In this document: positions 1 to 6,819 of the stretch, piece by piece | How positions within the stretch are numbered: the stretch's first letter is position 1 | How the letters are laid out: every line of letters starts with the position of its first letter | Assembly (NCBI GenBank): GCA_964596775.1 | Contig: CAZQVN010000069.1 | Span: 1-17,906, forward strand | Reading direction: 5' to 3' | Source: CAZQVN01 sp964596775 | GTDB taxonomy: Bacteria; Eisenbacteria; RBG-16-71-46; JABDJR01; JAWXBZ01 | Length of the DNA: 17,906 bases | Position numbers and translations under genes: made by a program | Notes under the pieces: model-generated | Databases searched by the model: none | The model's input: only the letters and a program-made list of their open reading frames with translations | Told to the model about the DNA's origin: nothing

Positions 1-430
1 GGTCAGCCGCGTCGGCGGCAACGCGCAGACGAAGGCCATGAAGGCGGTGGCCAAGTCGCTCCGCCTCGACCTCGCCCAGTACCGCGAACTCGCGGCGTTC
101 GCCCAGTTCGGCTCGGACCTCGATGCCGCCACCAAGGCCCAGCTGCTCCGCGGCGAAAAGATGGTCGAGGTGCTGAAGCAGGGGCAGTACTCCCCGTTTT
201 CGCTCGACCGCCAGGTGATGCTCATTTATGTCGGCGGCAAGGGGTACATCGACGACATTCCTTCGGGCGACGTCGCCCGGTTCGAAAAGGAATTCTTCGC
301 GTTCTGCGACAAGCAGTTCCCGGACATCGCGGTCGACATCACCTCGTCGAAGGATCTGACGAAGGAAACGCAGGCCAAGCTCGACAAGGCCGCCGAAGCG
401 TTCAAGGCCCAGTTCAAGCCGGGCAAGTAG
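1..430 (+). CDS. atpA: ATP synthase F1 subunit alpha, C-terminal part (5'-truncated by window edge)
   Basis: This is the 3' end of the gene for the catalytic-core alpha subunit of F-type ATP synthase, a peripheral membrane complex that couples proton (or sodium) flow to ATP synthesis. The open frame runs in from the left edge (first full codon at base 2) and begins with the conserved alpha-subunit stretch SRVGGNAQTKAMK. It continues through the helical C-terminal domain, with QYRELAAFAQFGSDLD followed by a QLLRGEKMVEVLKQ-like block typical of alpha subunits. About 142 residues are visible; the nucleotide-binding domain lies outside the window. The internal ATG at 38 is not the true start. The stop is 7 bases before atpG, so the two are in one operon. 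Confidence 0.96.
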   Translation, partial: VSRVGGNAQTKAMKAVAKSLRLDLAQYRELAAFAQFGSDLDAATKAQLLRGEKMVEVLKQGQYSPFSLDRQVMLIYVGGKGYIDDIPSGDVARFEKEFFAFCDKQFPDIAVDITSSKDLTKETQAKLDKAAEAFKAQFKPGK

Positions 431-437
431 GAGTTTC

Positions 438-1289
438 ATGGCCACACTCAGGGACATCCGGCGCCGCATCCGCTCGGTGGAAAACACCAAGCAGATCACG
501 CGCGCCATGGAAATGGTTTCCGCGGCCAAGCTCCGTCGCGCGCAGCAGCGCGTCACGGCGGCCCGGCCCTACGGGGCCAAGCTCCAGGAGATCCTCGAGA
601 ACCTGGCCGGCGTGGCCCGCAACCTGAGCCACCCACTTTTCGAGGCGCGGGCGGAAAACAAGGTGGCGCTCATCCTGGTCACGGGCTCGAAGGGGCTTTG
701 CGGTTCGTACAACGCGCTGGTCATCCGGCGTGCCGAGGCGTTCCTGCGCGAGCGCCCCGCGGACTCGGTCACCCTGATCTGCATCGGGCGGCGCGGTTAC
801 GACCATTTCCGCCGCCGCGGCAACACCGCCGCGATCTACTACCCCGACGTGAACGATCTCGTCCAGTTCGGCACGGCCAGCCGGGTCAGCTCGGACGTCA
901 TCCGGATGTACCTGGACGGCCAGGTCGACTCCGTGTACCTGCTGTACACGCGGTTCATCAGCGCCCTGTCGCGGTCGCTGACCCTGGAAAAATTCCTGAA
1001 CATCGAACCGCCGGAAGGACGCGAGTCGGCCGGGGACTACATCTTCGAGCCCGATCCCGAGGCGATTCTCTCCGTTCTGCCGGAGCGTTACGCCACGATC
1101 AAGCTCATGACCGCGTTCATGGAAGCGAGCGCGTCGGAGCACGGAGCGCGGATGATTTCGATGGGGGCGGCGTCGCGGAACGCCACCGAGTTGATCGAAA
1201 AGCTGGTGCTGGTCCGGAACCGGGCCCGTCAGGCGGCCATTACGAAGGAACTTGCGGAAATCGTGGGCGGTGCGGAAGCCCTGAAGTAG
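438..1289 (+). CDS. atpG: ATP synthase F1 subunit gamma
   Basis: Encodes the central rotor shaft of F1, which turns inside the alpha3-beta3 hexamer. The product has 283 residues, close to the usual length of about 285-290. The N-terminal helix starts MATLRDIRRRIRSVENTKQITRAMEMVSAAKL, the family signature. The mid-domain motif GSKGLCGSYN lies at about residues 83-92. The C-terminal helix ends GARMISMGAASRNATELIEKL...RNRARQAAITKELAEIVGGAEAL, also typical. The ATG at 438 follows a GGAG-like site that overlaps the atpA stop. The gene lies between atpA and atpD in the standard order. Nothing appears truncated or frameshifted. Confidence 0.97.
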   Translation: MATLRDIRRRIRSVENTKQITRAMEMVSAAKLRRAQQRVTAARPYGAKLQEILENLAGVARNLSHPLFEARAENKVALILVTGSKGLCGSYNALVIRRAEAFLRERPADSVTLICIGRRGYDHFRRRGNTAAIYYPDVNDLVQFGTASRVSSDVIRMYLDGQVDSVYLLYTRFISALSRSLTLEKFLNIEPPEGRESAGDYIFEPDPEAILSVLPERYATIKLMTAFMEASASEHGARMISMGAASRNATELIEKLVLVRNRARQAAITKELAEIVGGAEALK

Positions 1290-1337
1290 AAGAATTGGCG
1301 GGCTGGCGCCCGGCGAGAAAGGATCTGGAGAACGCTC

Positions 1338-2750
1338 ATGAGCGGTAACAAGAACAATATCGGCAAGGTCCGCCAGATCATCGGACCCACGGTGGACATC
1401 GAATTCCCTTCGGACTCGCTGCCGAACATGCTGAACGCGATCAAGATCAAGGACGACGCGCGGAAGATCAACCTGACCGTGGAAGTAGCCACCCATGTCG
1501 GCGACAACATCGTCCGCTGCGTGGCCATGGCCTCCACCGACGGTCTCGTGCGCGACATGGAGGCGATCGACACCGGCGCCCCGATCCGCGTGCCGGTCGG
1601 CGAGCAGTCGCTCGGCCGGATCTTCAACCTGCTCGGCGAAACGATCGACGGGAAGGGGCCGGTCAAGAGCCCCGACCAGACCCTGCCGATCCACCGCCCG
1701 GCCCCGAAATTCGAGGACCAGTCCACCGAAGCGGCCATCCTCGAAACCGGCATCAAGGTCGTCGACCTGCTCGCCCCGTACGCCAAGGGGGGCAAGATCG
1801 GCCTGTTCGGAGGCGCCGGCGTGGGCAAGACGGTGCTCATCCAGGAACTGATCCGCAACATCGCCACCGAGCACGGCGGCTTTTCCGTGTTCTCCGGAGT
1901 CGGGGAGCGGACCCGCGAAGGAAACGATCTCTATCTCGAAATGTCGGAGTCCGGAGTCATCGCCAAGACCGTGATGGTCTTCGGCCAGATGAACGAACCT
2001 CCCGGAGCCCGCCTTCGCGTTGCGCTGTCCGGCCTGACCCAGGCGGAATATTTCCGCGACAAGGAAGGCAAGGACGTTCTCCTCTTCGTCGACAACATCT
2101 TCCGGTTCACGCAGGCCGGTTCCGAAGTGTCGGCCCTTCTCGGGCGCATGCCGTCCGCGGTGGGTTACCAGCCGACGCTGTCCACGGAAATGGGCGCGCT
2201 CCAGGAGCGGATCACCTCGACGAAGCAGGGGTCGATCACCTCGGTGCAGGCCATTTACGTGCCCGCCGACGACCTGACCGATCCGGCCCCGGCCACCACG
2301 TTCAGCCATCTCGACGCCACCACGGTGCTCTCGCGCCAGATCGCGGAAATCGGCATCTACCCGGCCGTCGATCCGCTCGATTCCTCGAGCCGCATGCTCG
2401 ACCCGAACATCGTCGGCCAGGAACACTACGACGTGGCCCGCGCCGTTCAGCTCACGCTGCAGCGCTACAAGGATCTCCAGGACATCATCGCCATTCTCGG
2501 CATGGACGAACTGTCGGACGAGGACCGCGTCATCGTGGCCCGCGCCCGCAAGATCCAGAAGTTCCTGTCGCAGCCGTTCTTCGTGGCCGAGGCGTTCACC
2601 GGTGCGTCCGGCAAGTACGTGAAGATCGAGGACTCGATCAAGGGCTTCAAGCAGATCATCGACGGCAAGTGCGACGAGCTGCCGGAGCAGGCGTTCTACA
2701 TGGTGGGCACGATCGAGGAAGCGTTCACCAAAGCCCAGGGAATGAAGTAG
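1338..2750 (+). CDS. atpD: ATP synthase F1 subunit beta
   Basis: Catalytic beta subunit of F-type ATP synthase, 470 residues, normal length. The N-terminal beta-barrel contains GKVRQIIGPTVDIEF. The Walker A loop GGAGVGKT lies at residues 158-165 and the catalytic glutamate is in GERTREGNDLY (E190). The Walker B region LLFVDNIFRFTQAGSEVSALLGR spans about 248-270, and DELSDED at 390-396 is the conserved loop that contacts gamma. The ATG at 1338 has GGAG at 1327-1330, seven bases upstream. It is separated from atpG by 48 bases and from atpC by 12 bases, consistent with one operon. All key residues are present, so it should be active. Confidence 0.98.
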   Translation: MSGNKNNIGKVRQIIGPTVDIEFPSDSLPNMLNAIKIKDDARKINLTVEVATHVGDNIVRCVAMASTDGLVRDMEAIDTGAPIRVPVGEQSLGRIFNLLGETIDGKGPVKSPDQTLPIHRPAPKFEDQSTEAAILETGIKVVDLLAPYAKGGKIGLFGGAGVGKTVLIQELIRNIATEHGGFSVFSGVGERTREGNDLYLEMSESGVIAKTVMVFGQMNEPPGARLRVALSGLTQAEYFRDKEGKDVLLFVDNIFRFTQAGSEVSALLGRMPSAVGYQPTLSTEMGALQERITSTKQGSITSVQAIYVPADDLTDPAPATTFSHLDATTVLSRQIAEIGIYPAVDPLDSSSRMLDPNIVGQEHYDVARAVQLTLQRYKDLQDIIAILGMDELSDEDRVIVARARKIQKFLSQPFFVAEAFTGASGKYVKIEDSIKGFKQIIDGKCDELPEQAFYMVGTIEEAFTKAQGMK

Positions 2751-2762
2751 GCGGGGGCGGGC

Positions 2763-3182
2763 ATGGCAGAAGGACTACATCTCACCGTCTTGACCCCGGA
2801 GCGGGCCGTCCTGGAAATGGACGTCTACTCGCTCGTGGCGCCCGGCGCCGGCGGCTACCTGGGTGTGATGAAGAATCACGCCCCGCTGATCACCACGCTC
2901 ATTCCGGGCAAGCTCACCGTCAAGGATCCGTCGGGCGCGCCGACCGTGTACGCGGTCGGCGGCGGCTTCATGGAAATCAGCAACAACCGGGTGACGATCC
3001 TCGCGGACTCGATGGAATCGGCCGCCGAGATCGACCTGACCCAGGCCACGGAAGAGCGCGACCGTGCCCAGGCCCGTCTCCGGGACAATCTTCCCGCCGG
3101 CGACCGTGAGGAAGCGGAAGCGGAACTCGCCCGTGCGCAGAACCGGATCCGGGTCAAGAGGGATCCGTCCCCCAGCGTGTGA
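2763..3182 (+). CDS. atpC: ATP synthase F1 subunit epsilon
   Basis: Epsilon subunit of F1, which sits on gamma at the base of the rotor and can inhibit ATP hydrolysis. The 139-residue product has an N-terminal beta-sandwich (LHLTVLTPERAVLEMDVYSLVAPGAGGYLGVMKNHAPLITTLIPG) with the family's G-x-hydrophobic-x-x-NHAPLIT stretch. A C-terminal helical hairpin of about 45 residues follows, rich in Ala, Arg and Glu. Length and order match normal epsilon subunits. The gene starts 12 bases after atpD. Its TGA stop overlaps the GTG start of the next gene by 4 bases (GTGA at 3179-3182), so the hydrolase is probably translationally coupled to the ATP synthase operon. Confidence 0.95.
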   Translation: MAEGLHLTVLTPERAVLEMDVYSLVAPGAGGYLGVMKNHAPLITTLIPGKLTVKDPSGAPTVYAVGGGFMEISNNRVTILADSMESAAEIDLTQATEERDRAQARLRDNLPAGDREEAEAELARAQNRIRVKRDPSPSV

Positions 3183-3811
3183 TTCTCGAATTTCTCACCG
3201 TCGGGCCGTTCCAGGAAAACTCCTACATCCTGGGCGACGACTCCACGGGCGACGGGATCCTGATCGATCCCGGCCACGACCCGGAGGCGATCCTCGACCG
3301 CGTCAGGGAACTTGGCCTGAAAATCGCCGCGATCGTCAACACGCACGCCCACATCGATCACGTCGGCGGCGTGGAACTCGTCCAGAAGCGCCTCGGCATC
3401 CCGTTCCGACTCCATGCGAACGACGAGCCGCTTCTCAAGGCGCTTCCCCAGCAGGCGGCGATGTTCGGCCTGCCCCCGATTCCCGTTCCGGTCGTCGATG
3501 CCTATCTCGAGGAAGGTGAGACGTTCCAGGTGGGAACGATCGAAGTGAAGATCTTCGAGACTCCGGGACATTCCCCGGGGAGCGTCACGCTCCAGGTGGG
3601 CCGGCACGATCTCATCGCCGGCGACGTGCTCTTTGCCGGCTCCATCGGCCGCACCGATCTTCCCGGGGGTGATTTCGACACACTGTTCCGCTCGATCCGC
3701 AACCGTCTGTTCCCGTTTCCCGACGATACGCGGGTCTGGCCCGGGCACGGGCCGATGACGACGATCGGTGAGGAAAAGGCGTCGAACCCGTTCGTGGGGC
3801 TCGGCGCCTAG
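3179..3811 (+). CDS. Metallo-beta-lactamase-fold hydrolase (glyoxalase II / YcbL-like)
   Basis: A 210-residue soluble hydrolase with a binuclear metal site. The hallmark motif THAHIDHVGG gives H56, H58, D60 and H61. Further metal ligands are expected at H131 (ETPGHSPGS), D149 (IAGDVLFAGSIGRTDLPGG) and H190 (VWPGHGPMTTIGEEK). This pattern and the short length match the YcbL-like branch of hydroxyacylglutathione hydrolase-type proteins; the true substrate cannot be read from sequence. The GTG start at 3179 overlaps the atpC stop, suggesting translational coupling. The end NPFVGLGA is odd: NPF is usual for the family, but the codons for PFVGLGA form the first unit of the 37-bp tandem repeat that follows, so the stop lies inside a diverged repeat copy. 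Confidence 0.9.
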   Translation: MILEFLTVGPFQENSYILGDDSTGDGILIDPGHDPEAILDRVRELGLKIAAIVNTHAHIDHVGGVELVQKRLGIPFRLHANDEPLLKALPQQAAMFGLPPIPVPVVDAYLEEGETFQVGTIEVKIFETPGHSPGSVTLQVGRHDLIAGDVLFAGSIGRTDLPGGDFDTLFRSIRNRLFPFPDDTRVWPGHGPMTTIGEEKASNPFVGLGA

Positions 3812-4037
3812 GCAATCCAACGAGCCCGTTCGTGGGGCTCGGCGCCCGGCATTTCAACGAGCTCGTTCGNNNNNNNNNNNNNNNNNNNNNNNNNNNNNNN
3901 NNNNNNNNNNNNNNNNNNNNNNNNNNNNNNNNNNNNNNNNNNNNNNNNNNNNNNNNNNNNNNNNNNNNNCGTTCGTGGGGCTCGGCGCCCGGCATTTCAA
4001 CGAGCTCGTTCGCGGGGCTCGGCGCCCGGGCATTCCG
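3789..4037. repeat. 37-bp tandem repeat array between convergent genes (interrupted by N gap)
   Basis: Units start at 3789, 3827, 3864 (cut by the gap), 3970 and 4007. Each opens with CGTTCG(T/C)GGGGCTCGG. The units at 3827 and 3970 are identical over all 37 bases. The first unit is 38 bases long and diverged, carrying the TAG stop of the hydrolase where others have CGG. The last loses similarity at about 4037, three bases before the stop of the opposing gene. Unit junctions make a perfect 12-bp palindrome AACGAGCTCGTT (3856-3867 and 3999-4010), so each junction could fold into a hairpin. The real copy number is unknown because the assembly broke here. Confidence 0.93.
3870..3969. other. Assembly gap of 100 N inside the tandem repeat
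   Basis: A run of exactly 100 N, the conventional placeholder for a gap of unknown size. The distance between the flanking unit starts (3864 and 3970, 106 bases) is not a multiple of 37, which supports a placeholder over a measured length. Confidence 0.97.
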
Positions 4038-4039
4038 AC

Positions 4040-4708
4040 CTACTCGCCGGCGCCCGTCCTCAGGAGTTCCATCATCCCCGTCCGCCCCACATCCGACCCC
4101 TTGAGGCCGGGTATCAGGCGATGCGTGAGGTCCAGCTGGATCTCGGCCACCGCGTTGGCCACGGTGGTGGCGGACGTGTGTTCGAACCGGATGAGTTCCA
4201 CGATCCCGATCAGCTTGACGAGGCTCAGGTATACATTGGCCAGGGCCCAGGATCCGTGCGTTGCCGCGCCCTCCGAGGGCCCGGTGAGTTTTTCGACCAG
4301 GTTGTCCGGATCGTCCAGCCGCCCCAGTTTTTCCAGGCGGGCCACGTTCTTCTCGAACGCCTCGGTTTCGGCGTCTTCCTCCTCGACGTGGCGATCGAGA
4401 AACTCAGTGACGCGATTGAAGAAACTGACGGCTTCGCCGGACTTGTGCTCGAGGTAGGCAATGCTCTGCCGCACCTGGGCTCCCAGTTCCGGGGTGGCCC
4501 GGTCCGGGTTCTTCGCCGCCGGGGCCACGAGGCGGATGAGGTTCAGCCCTTCCGTGTACAGGTCGGACACGAACTGCGCAGCCGGTTCGGCCAGCGCGGA
4601 ATGCACGCCGACATTCTGCAGGCGTTCTCCCACGACCTGAACGAGATCCGTGCGCGGAGGCTCTTCGAAGAGCAGCTTCTTGAATTCATTCGGTTTCTTC
4701 ACGCTCAC
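4040..4708 (-). CDS. Hypothetical helical protein, second gene of a paralogous pair
   Basis: I do not recognise this 222-residue protein. It has no signal peptide, no clear membrane segment and no obvious catalytic motif, and looks mainly alpha-helical, with an acidic stretch (HVEEEDAETEAFEKN, about 107-121). The start is a GTG at 4708 preceded by an AAAGG ribosome binding site six bases away. It aligns without gaps to the upstream protein at both ends: residues 30-62 share L30, VG33-34, LA39-40, AA43-44, GL54-55, R59 and VA61-62. Residues 152-200 share G152, SLV162-164, G168, VE170-171, E189, R197 and P200. It begins 10 bases after the stop of its paralogue, so the two form one operon. The stop abuts the tandem repeat. 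Confidence 0.82.
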   Translation of the reverse strand: MSVKKPNEFKKLLFEEPPRTDLVQVVGERLQNVGVHSALAEPAAQFVSDLYTEGLNLIRLVAPAAKNPDRATPELGAQVRQSIAYLEHKSGEAVSFFNRVTEFLDRHVEEEDAETEAFEKNVARLEKLGRLDDPDNLVEKLTGPSEGAATHGSWALANVYLSLVKLIGIVELIRFEHTSATTVANAVAEIQLDLTHRLIPGLKGSDVGRTGMMELLRTGAGE

Positions 4709-4718
4709 GAAGTGCCTT

Positions 4719-5405
4719 TCACTGAGGCGGCAGATGTCCGCCGGAAGAAAAATCGTTGAGATACCCGACGAGCCCCTGCCAACCGCGGCCGTCGCCGACG
4801 ATGGCCGGCCGCATCCGGCCGCCGATCTCGCGGAAAACTTCGCCGAGCGCCACCGCGGCCACTCCGGAGGGGATCTCCTCCTCCTCGAGCATTTCCACGA
4901 GACCCGCCACCATCACGAGGCTCTTGAAGACCCGGGCTACGGCATTGGCGCCGAACGGCGTGCCTTCCATCCCCGATTCGCCGGGGAGGTCGAGTATGGA
5001 CTCGACGTTGTAGCGGGCAACCAGCCGCCGGAGCGCTTCGATCCACGATTTGACCCGCGTTCGATCCTCGGCTTCGCCGCTGCGCCGCTCGATCTGGTCC
5101 ATGATCTGGCCGGCGAATCCCGGCACTTCCGCCGTCAGGGACTCCAGTTCGATCAGGCTTTTCTTTAGCGTCTTGCGAAAATCCTCGTCGTACAGCAGGG
5201 CGTTGGCTCCCCGGTCGGCGGCAACGGTCCGCACGAATCCGAGGCCGTTGTCCACGACGCGGGCCAGGGCCGAAGCGGCCTGGCCGGCCAGCACCGGTTC
5301 GATGCCCACATCCAGCAGCCCTCCGAACAGGATTGACGCCGCGCGGGGGTTCGCCGGGCGCTGGAAGATGGCCTCATTGAGCGTGTCGAGCGATGGAACT
5401 TTCAT
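4719..5405 (-). CDS. Hypothetical helical protein, first gene of a paralogous pair
   Basis: A 228-residue protein of unrecognised family, predicted soluble and mostly helical. A longer open frame reaches 5567, but the ATG at 5405 is preferred: it has TGGAG five bases upstream, and only from there does the sequence (MKVPSLDTLNEAIFQRP) align in register with its neighbour. The upstream extension is low-complexity, rich in Arg, Pro and Gly, and looks non-coding. Similar blocks shared with the downstream paralogue are VGIEPVLAGQAASALARVVDNGLGFVRTVA (about 33-62) and a C-terminal block with SLVMVAGLVE (162-171). The central third is divergent. A two-subunit complex is possible but is only inference from the pairing. 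Confidence 0.82.
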   Translation of the reverse strand: MKVPSLDTLNEAIFQRPANPRAASILFGGLLDVGIEPVLAGQAASALARVVDNGLGFVRTVAADRGANALLYDEDFRKTLKKSLIELESLTAEVPGFAGQIMDQIERRSGEAEDRTRVKSWIEALRRLVARYNVESILDLPGESGMEGTPFGANAVARVFKSLVMVAGLVEMLEEEEIPSGVAAVALGEVFREIGGRMRPAIVGDGRGWQGLVGYLNDFSSGGHLPPQ

Positions 5406-5415
5406 AACTGCTCCA

Positions 5416-5430
5416 GTATCAAACCGATAC
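5416..5430. promoter_or_regulatory. Small inverted repeat just upstream of the paralogue operon start
   Basis: GTATC-AAACC-GATAC is a perfect 5-bp inverted repeat ending next to the ribosome binding site of the gene that starts at 5405 on the minus strand. It could be an operator or an RNA hairpin affecting initiation, but it is short enough to arise by chance. Confidence 0.25.
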
Positions 5431-5527
5431 GGCGGCCTTCCGCCGGGGTCGACACCCTGGCCTGCTGGTCGCTCGTTATCCTTTGGATCGACCGGTTGCC
5501 GGGCGGGATTAACGGGAGAAATCCGGT

Positions 5528-5546
5528 TTCGCCCCTGCCGGGCGAA
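5528..5546. repeat. Inverted repeat in the divergent intergenic region
   Basis: TTCGCCC (5528-5534) and GGGCGAA (5540-5546) form a perfect 7-bp stem with a 5-base loop. It lies between the minus-strand paralogue pair and tsaD. No T-tract follows on either strand, so it is not a typical terminator. A second one, AATCCGC/GCGGATT at 5599-5605 and 5613-5619, overlaps the candidate tsaD promoter. Confidence 0.35.
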
Positions 5547-5617
5547 GGACTGAAAACGGTAAGGCAATCCGTCCCGGAATTCAACCGTAACCGGCCGGAA
5601 TCCGCGGAATCAGCGGA

Positions 5618-5647
5618 TTGACCGCCCGGCACCGCGGAACCGATACT
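5618..5647 (+). promoter_or_regulatory. Candidate sigma-70-type promoter for tsaD
   Basis: TTGACC (5618-5623), an 18-base spacer and GATACT (5642-5647) resemble -35 and -10 boxes. Transcription would begin near 5654-5656, at most a few bases before the ATG at 5657, implying a leaderless or almost leaderless mRNA. This agrees with the lack of a good ribosome binding site there. An inverted repeat (AATCCGC/GCGGATT, 5599-5619) overlaps the -35 box and could be an operator. Confidence 0.4.
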
Positions 5648-5656
5648 CGGCGGATC

Positions 5657-6688
5657 ATGAAGATACTCGGCATCGAAACCTCCTGTGATGAAACCTCCGC
5701 GGCCGTCGTGGAAGACGGCACGCGCACCCTGTCCAGCGTCATCAGCTCGCAGATGGAGCACCTGGAGTTCGGCGGTGTCGTCCCGGAGATCGCGGCCCGG
5801 GCTCACCTTGCGAAGATCGATTCGGTCGTCGGCAGGGCCCTCGAGGATGCCGGCGTCACCCTGGACGAGATCGATGCGGTGGCCGCCACCTGCGGCCCCG
5901 GACTGATCGGCGCGCTGCTCGTCGGCTACGGTTTCGGCAACGCGCTGGCCTGGGCCCGCGGACTCCCGTTCATCGGGGTTAATCACATCGAAGGGCATAT
6001 TCTGTCGCCGGTGCTCGACGACCCCGCGTTCGAGCCTCCTTTCGTCGCCCTGGTGGTTTCCGGCGGTCACACGGAGCTCGTGCTCTGCGAGCGGTGGCAC
6101 GAGTATCGTTTCCTCGGTTCCACTCTCGACGATGCCGCCGGAGAAGCGTTCGACAAGATCTCCGTTCTCCTCGATCTTGGTTATCCCGGCGGTCCGAGGA
6201 TCGAGCGCGCCGCGCGAGAGGGTCGCGCCGATGCCTTTGCCTTCCCGAGGGCGTGGCTCGAGCCCGGCCGGCTCGATGTGTCCTTTTCCGGCCTGAAGAC
6301 CTCAGTGCGCCGGGCCGCCGAACTCCTCCGGGAGGAACTGAACACGCCGCCCGGAGAACCGCTTCCGCAGGCGCGGCTGGCCGACCTTGCGGCCTCGTTC
6401 CAGGAGGCGGTGGTCGAGGTCCTGTCCACCCGGCTCCGCCAGTCCATCGAGTCCTCCGGGGTCCGCCGGGCGGTGGTGGCGGGGGGCGTGGCGGCCAACA
6501 AGCCACTCCGGGAGCGCTGCAAGGCAGTTTGCGACGAACTCGGTGTCTCGCTTCACCTTCCGCGGATGAATCTCTGCGGCGACAACGCGGCGATGATCGC
6601 CGCGGTCGGGGCCCTCCGCATGAAGCGGGGAGAGCGCTGGACCCACGACATCGCGCCGGTTGCCGACCTCGAGACTCTGGGGCTCTGA
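5657..6688 (+). CDS. tsaD: tRNA N6-adenosine threonylcarbamoyltransferase TsaD
   Basis: Universal cytoplasmic enzyme that transfers the threonylcarbamoyl group to A37 of ANN-decoding tRNAs, working with TsaB and TsaE, neither of which is in this window. The product has 343 residues, close to the usual 335-345. The ASKHA-fold N-terminus reads MKILGIETSCDETSAAVV. The metal-binding motif HIEGH is at residues 110-114, followed by VVSGGHTELV (about 133-142), FDKISVLLDLGYPGG, SFSGLKT and VVAGGVAANKPLR. The C-terminus holds NLCGDNAAMIA. The ATG at 5657 matches the family start; a TTG at 5618 would add 13 unrelated residues. No strong ribosome binding site precedes it. Confidence 0.96.
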   Translation: MKILGIETSCDETSAAVVEDGTRTLSSVISSQMEHLEFGGVVPEIAARAHLAKIDSVVGRALEDAGVTLDEIDAVAATCGPGLIGALLVGYGFGNALAWARGLPFIGVNHIEGHILSPVLDDPAFEPPFVALVVSGGHTELVLCERWHEYRFLGSTLDDAAGEAFDKISVLLDLGYPGGPRIERAAREGRADAFAFPRAWLEPGRLDVSFSGLKTSVRRAAELLREELNTPPGEPLPQARLADLAASFQEAVVEVLSTRLRQSIESSGVRRAVVAGGVAANKPLRERCKAVCDELGVSLHLPRMNLCGDNAAMIAAVGALRMKRGERWTHDIAPVADLETLGL

Positions 6689-6750
6689 CACCCCGGTTTC
6701 GACCGTGCTGGCTCCTGCCTGCGGCCCGATCCCGGTGCGGCAAAGAACGC

Positions 6751-6777
6751 TTAAGTGCTGTCTCGCCCGGCCGATAG
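6751..6777 (+). promoter_or_regulatory. Candidate sigma-28 (FliA/SigD)-type promoter for the REC-GGDEF gene
   Basis: TTAA (6751-6754), 15 bases, then GCCGATAG (6770-6777). Known sigma-28 promoters read approximately TAAA-N15-GCCGATAT in Bacillus and TAAAGTTT-N11-GCCGATAA in enterics, so spacing and -10 element fit closely. The motif recurs upstream of the two other receiver genes in the window. It lies 42 bases before the ATG at 6820. Confidence 0.5.
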
Positions 6778-6819
6778 ATCCCCCAAGAGGTTTTCAGGCC
6801 GCAGCCGAATCGGGAGTCT

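Noticed and set aside
414..2426. 670-codon open frame on the minus strand opposite atpG/atpD
   Set aside because: It is antisense to well-defined ATP synthase genes, has an Arg/His/Gly/Asp-rich composition and matches no family; long antisense frames are expected at this GC content.
3789..4037. CRISPR array
   Set aside because: The 37-bp units are directly adjacent with no unique spacers and begin in coding sequence; no cas genes are present.
5405..5567. N-terminal extension of the first paralogue
   Set aside because: The extension lacks a ribosome binding site, is Arg/Pro/Gly-rich and has no counterpart in the paralogue, while the ATG at 5405 has a good site and restores the residue register.
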